64,000 nucleotides of DNA from JAICKM01 sp038228295 (lineage in GTDB: Bacteria; Chloroflexota; Chloroflexia; QHBQ01; JAICKM01). The stretch lies in contig JBBRPH010000004.1 in assembly GCA_038228295.1 (NCBI GenBank), positions 82,792-146,791 of the forward strand, in the 5' to 3' direction. Of the stretch, positions 1 to 8,044 are shown one piece after another (positions within the stretch are counted from its first letter, which is position 1; each line of letters starts with the position of its first letter). The notes under the pieces were generated by a model, which did no database searches, was not told where the DNA came from, and saw only the letters and a list, made by a program, of their open reading frames with translations. The translations under genes and the position numbers were made by a program.

Positions 1-778
1 TCAGGGTATCATACAGCCCGGCGGCGGCGGGCAGTGTGCCGCCACAGGTGCCGCAGAACATTAAATCGGGCCGGTTGGCGGTTTCGCAACGCCGGCAAAT
101 CACCCACGGCACCACATCGGCCAATGAGGGCAACGGTGCGGTTCGTAGGTTGGGGTCAAGCGTCGCCGGGTCAAGCGGCGCCACCGGCGGCAACGGATTG
201 AGCGGGCGCAGGATGGTCGCGAGGCGTGCTTCGCGGTTGCTGCGCCGCCCCGCTAGCTCTTCCGGCGTGGAGCCGGGGAGCGGCGGCAACGGGGCTAGCG
301 CACGGATGATGCCGGTTTTACGGTCGCGTCCACCCGGCATCCCCGGCGGTAGCGGCGCCAATGGTCGGATAACCGCGCCACTGGTTTTGCCGTTGTCTGC
401 GGTGGCGGTCAGCCGCCGAATGGCCGGACGGCTGGGTGGCGCGTCACCGCTGGGCACTTCAAGCCGTCGAATCACGCCGCCCTTACCAGGAGACGGCGCG
501 GCAGGCGGTGGGGTGGTCTCGCCCAACGGGCGGATGACGCGCCGGCTGCGATCTTCACCACTCTGCGCGCTGTCACCCAACGGCTGAATCACGCGGCGAC
601 GGCGTGCTTCCGGATCGCCCGGCGGCATAGCGGGGGGCGACTCTGCCCCGGCCGGGCTGGGAGCCACCGGTCGGATGGTTGCGCCGCGCTCTAGGGATCG
701 CTGGGCTGCGCCGTCAGGCGTTTGTGGTTCGCTACCGGAGGTGTCCGGCGGGTCGTGCCCGTCACCGGGAGTGGTCAA
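1..778 (-). CDS. zinc-ribbon protein with repeated VIRPL-type motifs (3' end outside window)
   Basis: The minus frame is open from position 793 to the window edge. I place the start at TTG 778 because GAGGAG (788-793) lies 8 nt upstream; no ATG occurs before 628. The first 200 residues are low-complexity, rich in Pro, Ala, Arg and Gly, and carry about eight copies of a short motif of the form V/I-I-R/Q-P/R-L, often followed by APLPP. A zinc ribbon follows: CRRC, then CGTC 15 residues later (plus positions about 95 and 50). The rest lies outside the window. Function is unknown. The layout, a disordered motif-repeat tail joined to a zinc ribbon, suggests a scaffold or regulator, but this is inference. 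A TTGCGA-17-TATAGT promoter lies upstream. The plus-strand reading of this region is only its mirror. Confidence 0.7.
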   Translation of the reverse strand, partial: MTTPGDGHDPPDTSGSEPQTPDGAAQRSLERGATIRPVAPSPAGAESPPAMPPGDPEARRRRVIQPLGDSAQSGEDRSRRVIRPLGETTPPPAAPSPGKGGVIRRLEVPSGDAPPSRPAIRRLTATADNGKTSGAVIRPLAPLPPGMPGGRDRKTGIIRALAPLPPLPGSTPEELAGRRSNREARLATILRPLNPLPPVAPLDPATLDPNLRTAPLPSLADVVPWVICRRCETANRPDLMFCGTCGGTLPAAAGLYDTL

Positions 779-857
779 GGTGTGCGCTCCTCAGCAGCGT
801 GTGCTGCCTGATCGTCGCCTCCGCCGGCTCCGTCGAGGCGTAGTTGCTCGTGTGCCC

Positions 858-886
858 ACTATAGCACAACAGGCGGGGCTTCGCAA
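858..886 (-). promoter_or_regulatory. sigma70-type promoter for the zinc-ribbon gene
   Basis: On the minus strand TTGCGA (881-886) and TATAGT (858-863) are 17 bp apart, about 80 nt upstream of the TTG start at 778. Spacing and -10 match are good; the -35 matches four of six bases. Confidence 0.6.
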
Positions 887-897
887 ATCGCGCCCGC

Positions 898-1019
898 TGG
901 TCCGTGATCCGTGCGCCGTGGGCGGCGGTGGGATGGGGATCGCACGCCGGAGCGGTCTAGCGCAACAAGCAGTGCCCCTGCATTATTCCGCAACCTGTAA
1001 TCCGCAATCCGTAATTGTC
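898..1019. repeat. two heptamer-period repeat tracts in a 328-nt spacer
   Basis: The spacer 779-1106 holds a promoter and two degenerate 7-nt-period tracts. Around 900-920 the units read GTCCGTG, ATCCGTG, CGCCGTG. At 985-1019 they read ATTCCGC, AACCTGT, AATCCGC, AATCCGT, AATTGTC. The period is kept although units vary. Similar tracts occur at other loci in this window. I see no gene in this spacer. Confidence 0.6.
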
Positions 1020-1106
1020 TTTCCGCTTTTGCGCGCCGGCGGTCATAAGGAAAGTAGCAGTGAGATGCGGTGGAGATGGTTAGCACAAGTGCTGGAGGAT
1101 GCCCCC

Positions 1107-1610
1107 ATGTTTAGTCCATTGACGCATGAGTGGTCGGGAGCGGAAGAAGTGGCGGCGGTGGCGCTGCCGGCGGCCTGGTGGGCGCTGAGTTTACAGCCCG
1201 CTGCGTGGGGAGCTGCGGCCATTCGCCAGTTGGCTCCATTGCTGACCGCCGCGCAGCCTGGCGTGCGCCGACTGGCGGGGCGGCTGGTGGGCGGGTTGGC
1301 CGGTTGGGGGCCACAGGCGGCTTATACGGCAGGCGCAGTATTGCGCCCGTTGGTGTATGCGCCGACGCGCACGGTACGCGGTGAGTCGCTGGTCTTGTTG
1401 GCGGCGGTGGTGGCGCGCGATCCGGCCGCGTTGGGCAGCCCCGATTGGCGCTGGCGGACCACCGCGCTCGACTTGACCGCCGGTGACCCCGCGCTGACCG
1501 CGCCGGTCACGGCTCTGCTGGCGACCTGCCCGCCCCGCCGCCGTCCCGCTCCTGCCCGCGAGGCGGAGCTGTGGGCGGAGGTGGCGCGCCCGTTGCGCCG
1601 TGCGGCCTAG
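1107..1610 (+). CDS. hypothetical Ala-rich protein
   Basis: The protein is 167 residues, rich in Ala, Leu, Trp and Arg, with no motif I recognise. The plus frame is open from 675, but the upstream part covers the opposite gene and its promoter. I choose ATG 1107, which has GGAGG at 1094-1098 with 8 nt spacing. Residues 20-110 look helical and mildly hydrophobic (AAVALPAAWWALSLQPAAW), in the manner of a HEAT-like or helical-bundle protein, but no repeat unit is clear. It is transcribed away from the zinc-ribbon gene and toward the acyltransferase. That it is a real gene rests on its ribosome binding site, codon use and the free space. Confidence 0.6.
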   Translation: MFSPLTHEWSGAEEVAAVALPAAWWALSLQPAAWGAAAIRQLAPLLTAAQPGVRRLAGRLVGGLAGWGPQAAYTAGAVLRPLVYAPTRTVRGESLVLLAAVVARDPAALGSPDWRWRTTALDLTAGDPALTAPVTALLATCPPRRRPAPAREAELWAEVARPLRRAA

Positions 1611-1630
1611 CGTGTAAAACGTAAAACGGT

Positions 1631-1751
1631 AAGTAGCTCGGTGGCCGAAATCCGGTCAGTGTGCTAAACAGTGGCGTAAAAGCGGCGGGAACGGCTATAC
1701 TAACGGCAGGCCGGGATCGCCGTCGCCTCATTGTAGGCCACCGAGCTACTT
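1631..1751. repeat. 16-bp perfect inverted repeat flanking ~90 nt (MITE-like)
   Basis: AAGTAGCTCGGTGGCC at 1631-1646 is repeated exactly in inverse at 1736-1751. The 89 nt between hold no gene, but include TATACT at 1696-1701. The right arm ends 31 nt before the acyltransferase ATG. Either a small non-autonomous element with terminal inverted repeats or a long stem-loop would explain it. Confidence 0.6.
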
Positions 1752-1782
1752 GCGACTTATGTTTTACGACGACCGAGGGAAT

Positions 1783-2598
1783 ATGGCAGAGTCGGAACCC
1801 GTTATCAAGGCTAACAAAAATCCGCCCGGCGAGCGGTTAGTGGCACGCTTTCTAATCGACCGGGCGGTACGGGCGCAATTTCATACGGTGTGGTTCACCG
1901 TGCATCCGGCGGCCTGGGCGTTGCGGCGTGTGCCGCCGGCGGAGCGTCCGCCGGCGCTGTTCGTTGGCACGCATCCTTCGTGGTGGGACGGCTACCTGAC
2001 CTGGCCGTTGAACCGGGTGTTGGGCGCACGCGATGGGTATCTGATGATGGATGCGTTGTCGTTGCGCCATTATCGCTTTTTTACCTGGATCGGCGTGTTC
2101 GGCATTGATCGTGCCGACCCCCGTGCTGCGTTGGCGAGTATTGAGTATAGCGCGGAGCTGTTGCAGGGCGCACCTAACCGCGCCGTGTGGATGTTCCCGC
2201 AAGGCACGATCACGCCGCCCGACCGGCGCCCGCTCGGCACCTACCCCGGCGTGGCCCATATTGCCCGCCGCCTGCCGGTGTGCGACATCGTGCCCGTGGC
2301 TTGGCGTATGGATTACCGACTGGAACAGCGCGCCGACTGCTTCATCCGGGTCGGCGCGCCGCTGCACCTGGATGGATCACAACGCCTGGGTACACGCGGG
2401 TTGACCGCCGCCGTAGACCAGATGCTGACCGCGCTGGATGATCGGTTGGCCGACGAACTGACGCATGGCGACATCAGCCGCCCGTTACCGGGCTACCGGC
2501 CGCTGTTGCGCGGGCGCACCTCGGTCAACCGCATCTGGGAGCAGGTCCAGACGAAGGCGATGCGGCTGGCCGGGCGCCCGCTGCCGCCTGCGCCGTGA
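1783..2598 (+). CDS. PlsC-like acyltransferase, possibly acylating a glycosylated carotenoid
   Basis: This 271-residue protein has the glycerolphosphate acyltransferase block I, H-x4-D, as HPSWWD at residues 64-69, and a degenerate block III (FPQGT) near residue 152. Members move an acyl chain from acyl-CoA or acyl-ACP to a hydroxyl at the membrane. The next gene overlaps by four bases (GTGA) and encodes a family 2 glycosyltransferase. This pairing resembles CruD/CruC of green bacteria and CrtO/CrtQ of staphyloxanthin synthesis, where a carotenoid is glycosylated and then acylated. That role is inferred; a phospholipid acyltransferase is the alternative. The frame extends up to TTG 1750 within the right arm of the 1631-1751 inverted repeat. 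ATG 1783 is preferred because a GAGGG stretch precedes it, though the spacing is short. Confidence 0.75.
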   Translation: MAESEPVIKANKNPPGERLVARFLIDRAVRAQFHTVWFTVHPAAWALRRVPPAERPPALFVGTHPSWWDGYLTWPLNRVLGARDGYLMMDALSLRHYRFFTWIGVFGIDRADPRAALASIEYSAELLQGAPNRAVWMFPQGTITPPDRRPLGTYPGVAHIARRLPVCDIVPVAWRMDYRLEQRADCFIRVGAPLHLDGSQRLGTRGLTAAVDQMLTALDDRLADELTHGDISRPLPGYRPLLRGRTSVNRIWEQVQTKAMRLAGRPLPPAP

Positions 2599-3767
2599 CC
2601 AATTGGCCGGCTGGGTTTTCACCGCTGGAACTCTATTGCGGGGTCGTGCTGAGTTTCGGCGTGGCCTTGCTGGGTCTGTTAGTGGTCAACTTGGCTGTGC
2701 TGCCACGCTTGCGTCGCTTTCCGCCGCTCACTCCCGACTTGGCTCCTCTGGTTTCCATCCTGGTGCCGGCGCGCGACGAAGCAGCCAACATCGAAGCCTG
2801 CGTGCGTGGTCTGCTGGCGCAAAGCTACCCTGCCTTCGAGCTAATCGTGCTGGACGACGGCTCTGGTGACGGCACTGCCGCGATCTTGGCCGAGGTGGCA
2901 GCCGCCGATCCCCGCTTGCGCGTGCTGACCGGCGGGCCGCTGCCGCCCAGCTGGCTCGGCAAGCCCAACGCCTGCCGGCAACTGGCCGTGGCAGCACGGG
3001 GCGATTTGCTGCTGTTCACCGATGCCGATGTGCGCCACGCCCCTGCGCTGCTGGGCTACGCGGTCGCCGCGCAGCAGGCGCTGGGCGTAGGCCTGCTCTC
3101 GATCTTCCCGCGCCAGATCACCGCCACCTGGGGTGAACGGCTGATCGTGCCGCTGATGCAGCATTTCGCGGTTTATGGTCTGTTGCCGCTGCCCGCGATG
3201 CAGCGCCTGCGTGCGCCTGCCTTCGCCGCTGCTAATGGGCAGTTCATGCTGTTCAGCCGCGCGGCTTACCGAGCGTGTGGCGGGCATAGCACTGTGCGCG
3301 GCCTGGTGCTGGAAGATGTCGCCCTGGCCCGTGCCGTCAAGCGCGCCGGCTACCCCATTGCCCTGGCTGATGGCGGCGACCTCGTGACCTGCCGGATGTA
3401 TCACGGCTGGGCCGAGGTTTGGGCGGGCTTCTCCAAGAACCTCTTTGCTTTCTTCAATCGCTCGCTCCTATTTCTAGCGATCGGGTTGCTCGTAGCGGCG
3501 GCGCTGTGGGTACTGCCGGTGCTAGGGATTGTGGGTCAGGGGCTGGGGATCAGGGGCTTTACGTCGCCGGCGGGCGGGCTATGCTTGGCGCAATACTGTA
3601 CTGCCGTCACCGCCCGCCTACTGCTGATTCGGCGCTTCGGCGGCCGTTGGTCCGACGCTTTCCTGCACCCCCTCGGTGTGGCGCTGTTGCTGCTGATCGC
3701 GCTCAACTCGGCACGGGTCGCCCGGCGCGGCGGCGTAGCCTGGAAGGGGCGGTCCGTGTCCGGTTAG
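2595..3767 (+). CDS. membrane family 2 glycosyltransferase (CruC/CrtQ-like)
   Basis: The 390-residue protein has an N-terminal membrane segment (about 15-36), a GT-A domain with DDGSGDG (87-93) and the metal-binding TDAD (142-145), an ED motif near residue 235, and two or three C-terminal membrane segments (about 290-375). The stretch YHGWAEVWAGFSKN before the last membrane helices is typical of the HpnI/CrtQ/CruC-type lipid glycosyltransferases as I recall them. It probably adds a sugar to a membrane lipid or carotenoid, with the acyltransferase in front finishing the product. The GTG start overlaps the acyltransferase stop (GTGA), so translation is probably coupled. The gene converges on the phosphatase gene at 3864. 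Confidence 0.8.
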   Translation: MTNWPAGFSPLELYCGVVLSFGVALLGLLVVNLAVLPRLRRFPPLTPDLAPLVSILVPARDEAANIEACVRGLLAQSYPAFELIVLDDGSGDGTAAILAEVAAADPRLRVLTGGPLPPSWLGKPNACRQLAVAARGDLLLFTDADVRHAPALLGYAVAAQQALGVGLLSIFPRQITATWGERLIVPLMQHFAVYGLLPLPAMQRLRAPAFAAANGQFMLFSRAAYRACGGHSTVRGLVLEDVALARAVKRAGYPIALADGGDLVTCRMYHGWAEVWAGFSKNLFAFFNRSLLFLAIGLLVAAALWVLPVLGIVGQGLGIRGFTSPAGGLCLAQYCTAVTARLLLIRRFGGRWSDAFLHPLGVALLLLIALNSARVARRGGVAWKGRSVSG

Positions 3768-3825
3768 GAGCGACTACCATTGAAGCACATATCCCTCAAA
3801 AGACGGATCGCTACCAAAATTACGG

Positions 3826-3848
3826 AAATCTCTGTGCCTCTGTGGTAA
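3826..3848. repeat. octamer-type repeat CTCTGTGC/CTCTGTGG
   Basis: The spacer between convergent genes contains CTCTGTGC directly followed by CTCTGTGG. The same kind of tract appears at 46310-46335 (CTCCGTGG twice) and, degenerate, near 26563-26578. These lie only in spacers. Confidence 0.4.
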
Positions 3849-3863
3849 AAAGGAACGGCACAG

Positions 3864-5276
3864 CTAGCGCAGGCGAACTACGAGAAGCGTGATGTCGTCT
3901 TGGGCGCTACCGGTTCCGATCCAGGCGGTGAGGGCGGTGGTGATCTGGGTTAGGACGGCGGCGGCGCTGTGTGTGGGATCGGCCAGGGTTTCCAGCAATG
4001 CGGCTAGACGCTCGAAGCTGAAGAGATCGCCCTGTGGATTGGTCGCCTCTATCACGCCGTCGGTGCAACAGACCAACAGATCGCCTGCTTGCACCGGCCA
4101 CTCTTGCGGCGTGTAGACCACTGCGGGTACAATGCCCAGCGGCAGGCGTGAGCCGCTTGTTTCCACGAACGTGCAGCGGGCACTCCGGCCGGTGCCGGCG
4201 GGACTTACCAGCGCGGGATACATCTGCCCGGCATTAGCGATGTGCATCACGCCGCTTTGTGGGACAAGGGTGACGCAACTGACGGCGACAAACTGGTGGC
4301 GTAACAGGTCGGGAGCCAGTACGCGGTTTGTCTCGGTCAGCGCTGCCGCCGGATCGTCGGTGTGCGCCAGCGCCGCGCGCAGCGTATTGCGGCTCAGGGC
4401 GATTAGTAGGGCGGCGGGCACACTTTTGCCGCACGCATCGGATACAATAAGATGGACCGCCCCAGCCGTGCTTACCAGTACATCATAGCTATCGCCGCTG
4501 GTTTCCAGCGCGGGTAGGCACACCGCCGCGATCTCGATGTGCGGCAACTGCGGCAACTGTGCCGGTAGCATCCGCTGCTGAATAGACCGCGCGATTTCGA
4601 GTTCTCTGCGGAATCGTTCTCGCTCACCCAGTTCCAGGTTAGCGCGGGCCAACGCTGCGTTTTGCCGGCGTAGATCGTGCGTAGCTTCCCTGATCAGGCG
4701 ATTGGCAAACCAAGCCAAAACGCCGACCAGCATAAACAGCACCGGCACCATTGTGCTCAAGACCAGCGCTTCCAGCGGGTGGCTGTGGCGATACTCGACC
4801 AGTAACGGGCTACCTCCGCCGCTGTAGTACCAGGCGGCAATCGCCACCTCGACTGCCACCGTCAGCGCCATACCCCGCGCCGGTAGCAGCATTCCGGCTA
4901 TAATGATCACGACAGTCAGAAAGGTCGGTGTGATCAACACTACGCTGAAGTTGGTCGCACTGGCTGTCGGCGCGACAACAATCGCCACTGTACCCCCAAC
5001 CAGCAGCGCCGCCACAGCGGGAATGACGAAACCGCGCCGCGTGGCGGCGTATAGTCCAACCATCAGGCCGATAAGGCTCCACTGCACCAACAGCGTTTGC
5101 CCGGCATTGCCGGACAAGGCGGCGAACAGCGGCGACGTGCTGCCGATGATCACAATGGTCGAGAGCAGTAGCAGATTGAAGCCGCGTCCGCGCCGCGCCT
5201 GTTCCGGGTCGGGCGTGGCACAGTAAAGCAAGCGGTTGCTCCAAGTCGGCGGGGGTTCTGCTTGAGTCTGCGACAT
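3864..5276 (-). CDS. membrane-bound SpoIIE/RsbU-type PP2C phosphatase
   Basis: The protein (470 residues) has about six N-terminal membrane segments (residues 32-185), a short coiled coil (195-230), and a C-terminal PP2C-like domain. Its metal-binding motifs are visible: SGDSYD, VSDACGKSVPAALL, a degenerate NAGQMYP, TDGVIEA and QDDITLL. Such enzymes dephosphorylate anti-anti-sigma factors in partner-switching stress pathways, here with a membrane sensor in place of a PAS or GAF domain. No anti-sigma kinase or STAS protein gene lies nearby, so the partner is unknown. The usual GD-x-YD motif reads GDSYD, and the usual NAGH reads NAGQ. It starts 11 nt after the end of the large membrane-protein gene on the same strand and may be the last gene of that operon. 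Confidence 0.88.
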   Translation of the reverse strand: MSQTQAEPPPTWSNRLLYCATPDPEQARRGRGFNLLLLSTIVIIGSTSPLFAALSGNAGQTLLVQWSLIGLMVGLYAATRRGFVIPAVAALLVGGTVAIVVAPTASATNFSVVLITPTFLTVVIIIAGMLLPARGMALTVAVEVAIAAWYYSGGGSPLLVEYRHSHPLEALVLSTMVPVLFMLVGVLAWFANRLIREATHDLRRQNAALARANLELGERERFRRELEIARSIQQRMLPAQLPQLPHIEIAAVCLPALETSGDSYDVLVSTAGAVHLIVSDACGKSVPAALLIALSRNTLRAALAHTDDPAAALTETNRVLAPDLLRHQFVAVSCVTLVPQSGVMHIANAGQMYPALVSPAGTGRSARCTFVETSGSRLPLGIVPAVVYTPQEWPVQAGDLLVCCTDGVIEATNPQGDLFSFERLAALLETLADPTHSAAAVLTQITTALTAWIGTGSAQDDITLLVVRLR

Positions 5277-5287
5277 TGATTCTCCCG

Positions 5288-7459
5288 TCAGCGTCGTGTC
5301 AATGTGACCGCGTGGTAGCCCAGGCTGAGGAGGCGCGTCTCGCCTGGCGGGATGATTGCCGGTTCGACGGAGACGAGAGTGAGCGTGTGGGTGCCGGTGG
5401 CTAGGGTAAGCGGCAGCGTGACGGGGGTGCCGGGGCTGGGGGCGACCGGGTAGCGGCCGAGTTCGTGCCCGTCGAGCGCGGCGATCAGGGTGCGCGGCCG
5501 ATCAAGCGCATAGACTTGGAGCGCCAGCGTGTAAGCACCGGCGGCAGCGGTGGGAATACCGAGTTGCAGAGTCGCGTGCCCGTCGGTCCAGCGCCAAGCG
5601 GTGCCCTGCTGCTGCTCGTAAGCGTCCCAGCCGGCGCCGGGATAAAGGATCGGCGTAGCATCAGCCCCACGCGGCACGGTATAGACGGTCAGCCCGTCAG
5701 CGGTTTGCCCGGTCGGGCCGAATATCCGATCTAGCACGGTACGTAGCTTGGCCGCCTGTGGCCCATAGTGGGGCAGATCGTGGATCGCGACATAGCGCAC
5801 GCCATAGTAATCAAGCGCGGCCAGGGCTGTGACCCTCGGGGCGGGCGTGAAAATATCGTGGTCCAACCCACTGGGATCAGCGCTCACCAATTGGCTCACG
5901 CCGGGTGCGTCGCCGGGAAAACTGTAGGGGTAGTGGCGCGAAATGTAGCCGCCCAGCATGGGATGGCGGCTGATCGCCTGGTGGAACAGACCCGGTGCGC
6001 TCCATTGGTCCAGCGGCAATTCGAGTACCGCATCGCACGCAGTGGGCGGGGATTGCAGATCGCCCAAACAGGGCGACGGATGGGCGGCTAGGGTGCGAAA
6101 AAAAGGCTGCACTTGCGGCTGGATCAGCACGCGCGGCGGGCCGGAAAACTCGGCGAAAGCCGCCAGACCGACGCCCGCCAGCCCAAGCCACACGGCCCGG
6201 CGCGGCAGGCGCAGCAACAACGCCGTGGCTCCTTGTGCGGCGAGTACGGCCATACACAGCGCCAACAGCGTGTCCAGGCGCAACGGTACGCGCATCGCCG
6301 CCGCGCCGGGCAACCCCACTAGCGCCGCGTAAGGTAGCCGGATGTCGGTCAGTTGCCCGTCCAGGACCAACTGCGGCCCCAGCGCCAGCCCGCCCAGGAG
6401 TAGCGCGGCCGCTCCCCACAGCCATAGGCTACGCCGGCGAGGCCCCCGACTCAGCACCACCGCCAGGATCGCCAACGCCAATACCGTCCAGCCGAAGCCC
6501 AGGCCGGCGCCATGGGGCTGATTGATGTCTATGCCGCCGGGGAAAGGCCGGAACAGGGCCAGCAGGTCTTGCGATCCGCCGGCGACCACCGCATCGTTCG
6601 TGCCCGACCCGCTAATGCTGAGATCGGCTCCCGCCCGTGCCAACCCTCGCCCCATCAGCCACAGCACCGGCAACACGGCCCCGCCCGCTACCACGCCGAC
6701 CACGGCCAGTCGTCCGATCACCCTCGCCATTGCCGGGCGCCCGTCCCAGCGACTGGCGCCGACTAGTTCGAGCAGCGCATAGACGAGGGTGAACAGGCCC
6801 AGGCTCACCGTCCAGTAAGGAATCGCCAGCAGTGACCCGGCCAGGGCTAGTCCCGCGCCGACCAGATAAGCGTATCCCTGCGGTGGCAGTTCCAGCGCTC
6901 GTAACCCTGCGCCCCGTATCAGCAACCCGCAATAGAGGGGCAGCCAGAACACGCTGACCAACTCGGCCTGCCCTTGCGCGAACGCCGCGCCCACCGGCGG
7001 ACTACAGGCGAACAGCCCGCCCGCCAGCACGGCCGGTCCGCGCTCCAAGCCCAGCACCCGCACCAGCCAATAGGCCGCGCACGCCCCGGCCACCAAGTTG
7101 CCGATCATCATCAAGTTAAACGCCGGAATCAGCCCAAATAACAGTTGCAGGGGCAACGATAGCGTAGCGGTGAACACGTTGAGCGCATGGTAGGCCAGCG
7201 GCACGCCGGTGGGGTAAAAAATGCTGGTGGTGAAATAAGGCGAGCGATGTAGATCGAGTAGTGCCGTCCGCACCCAGGCGAAGTTCCAGATGTGCGGCCA
7301 CACATCGCTGCCCCGCGCCAGGGCCAGGCTGTCGCCCAGATGCGCGGCTAGCGGCCAGGTGAAAAGAAGCATGAGCGCGCTGTAGGCGAGCGGGAGGGCT
7401 ACCAGGGAAAGCCGCAAGTGCGGAGCTATCCGCGCTCGGTCTACGCTCCGCACTTGCAA
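5288..7459 (-). CDS. large polytopic membrane protein with C-terminal beta-sandwich
   Basis: The protein is about 723 residues. It has roughly 11-12 membrane segments in its first 450 residues and a large extracytoplasmic C-terminal part. The N-terminal pattern, a short loop with GSDVWPHIWNFAW before helix two and SIFYPTGVPLAYH, resembles GT-C type membrane glycosyltransferases and YfhO-like proteins of Chloroflexota. The last 120 residues look like a beta-sandwich. It is the last or next-to-last gene of the carbamoyltransferase operon, so it may act on the carbamoylated product; this is inference. The start is uncertain: TTG 7459 opens the frame, has no clear ribosome site, and lies inside a 12-bp inverted repeat (7415-7426/7445-7456), so a start some residues downstream is possible. 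Confidence 0.7.
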   Translation of the reverse strand: MQVRSVDRARIAPHLRLSLVALPLAYSALMLLFTWPLAAHLGDSLALARGSDVWPHIWNFAWVRTALLDLHRSPYFTTSIFYPTGVPLAYHALNVFTATLSLPLQLLFGLIPAFNLMMIGNLVAGACAAYWLVRVLGLERGPAVLAGGLFACSPPVGAAFAQGQAELVSVFWLPLYCGLLIRGAGLRALELPPQGYAYLVGAGLALAGSLLAIPYWTVSLGLFTLVYALLELVGASRWDGRPAMARVIGRLAVVGVVAGGAVLPVLWLMGRGLARAGADLSISGSGTNDAVVAGGSQDLLALFRPFPGGIDINQPHGAGLGFGWTVLALAILAVVLSRGPRRRSLWLWGAAALLLGGLALGPQLVLDGQLTDIRLPYAALVGLPGAAAMRVPLRLDTLLALCMAVLAAQGATALLLRLPRRAVWLGLAGVGLAAFAEFSGPPRVLIQPQVQPFFRTLAAHPSPCLGDLQSPPTACDAVLELPLDQWSAPGLFHQAISRHPMLGGYISRHYPYSFPGDAPGVSQLVSADPSGLDHDIFTPAPRVTALAALDYYGVRYVAIHDLPHYGPQAAKLRTVLDRIFGPTGQTADGLTVYTVPRGADATPILYPGAGWDAYEQQQGTAWRWTDGHATLQLGIPTAAAGAYTLALQVYALDRPRTLIAALDGHELGRYPVAPSPGTPVTLPLTLATGTHTLTLVSVEPAIIPPGETRLLSLGYHAVTLTRR
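7415..7456. repeat. 12-bp inverted repeat over the start of the membrane-protein gene
   Basis: CAAGTGCGGAGC (7415-7426) recurs inverted as GCTCCGCACTTG (7445-7456) with an 18-nt loop. It is followed at 7456-7484 by heptamer units CAACTCT, GCATTCT, CAACTCT, CCACTCA. In mRNA it would form a stem over the proposed start codon. Confidence 0.55.
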
Positions 7460-7481
7460 CTCTGCATTCTCAACTCTCCAC

Positions 7482-7718
7482 TCAGTACGGGTACTTACCC
7501 CGGATTGTGTCGGCGGAGAGATGGATGGCGGCAGCGATCAGCGAGAAGAAGATGACGAAGCCGCAGACTGAGAAGCAACTCAACAGCAGACCGGAGGCCC
7601 AACTAGCCACCCAGCCGAAATTGCGGATCGCCAGGCCCAGCAGCGCCAGCAGCAGCACCCATAGGCCGATGACTAGTGCCCAGCGCATGCCGGGACTTAA
7701 CGAGGAGGTCGGCGGCAT
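7482..7718 (-). CDS. small two-helix membrane protein in the carbamoyltransferase operon
   Basis: This 78-residue protein has two hydrophobic helices (about 12-33 and 38-65) and no motif I recognise. The ATG at 7718 lies three nt after the preceding gene's stop. Its place among SxtJ/DUF5989-like proteins suggests it is part of the same membrane assembly with the carbamoyltransferase; nothing in its own sequence shows a function. Confidence 0.65.
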   Translation of the reverse strand: MPPTSSLSPGMRWALVIGLWVLLLALLGLAIRNFGWVASWASGLLLSCFSVCGFVIFFSLIAAAIHLSADTIRGKYPY

Positions 7719-7721
7719 CGG

Positions 7722-7973
7722 CTAGAACATCGTGTAGATGATCGGCGCGAGCGGACCCGCCGCGACGCCCACAATCACAAAAAGGGTCACCAACAGCAAG
7801 GCCACAAACAACGGCAGCAGCCAGAACTTGCGACTGCCCTCGGTCATAAAGCTGAACAGGCTGCCCAGGATCGCCAGCCGCGACAGCATCTGGCGCCCGC
7901 CGGACGGCGGCACGGCCAAGCCGACGGGCGTATAGGCCGGGTTCTCCGGCACATGACGTGTCTCTTGATCCAT
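7722..7973 (-). CDS. DUF5989-like small membrane protein
   Basis: The 83-residue protein has a soluble N-terminal tail, the stretch LGSLFSFMTEGSRKFWLLP, and one long membrane helix ending in PLAPIIYTMF. This pattern (F-x-ELW/F-x-F-x-RKKWWLLP followed by a helix) is that of the DUF5989 family, usually encoded beside a NodU-type carbamoyltransferase, as it is here. I start at ATG 7973 because AGAAGGA lies five nt upstream; ATG 7991 would add six residues. The 53-nt gap to the carbamoyltransferase holds the heptamer CCTGATA three times. Confidence 0.75.
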   Translation of the reverse strand: MDQETRHVPENPAYTPVGLAVPPSGGRQMLSRLAILGSLFSFMTEGSRKFWLLPLFVALLLVTLFVIVGVAAGPLAPIIYTMF

Positions 7974-8018
7974 TGCGATCCTTCTCTCCATCGTTAGCCG
8001 GCTATCTAACTCCTAATA

Positions 8019-8039
8019 CCTGATACCTGATACCTGATA
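8019..8039. repeat. three exact tandem heptamers CCTGATA
   Basis: CCTGATA occurs three times in direct tandem (8019-8025, 8026-8032, 8033-8039) in the short gap between two genes of one operon. It is the cleanest of the 7-nt-period tracts in the window. Confidence 0.9.
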
Positions 8040-8044
8040 GCTCG

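Noticed and set aside
36..587. Plus-strand open frame of 183 codons rich in Gly, Arg and Ser
   Set aside because: It is the mirror of the minus-strand zinc-ribbon gene, which has a ribosome site, a promoter and CxxC motifs.
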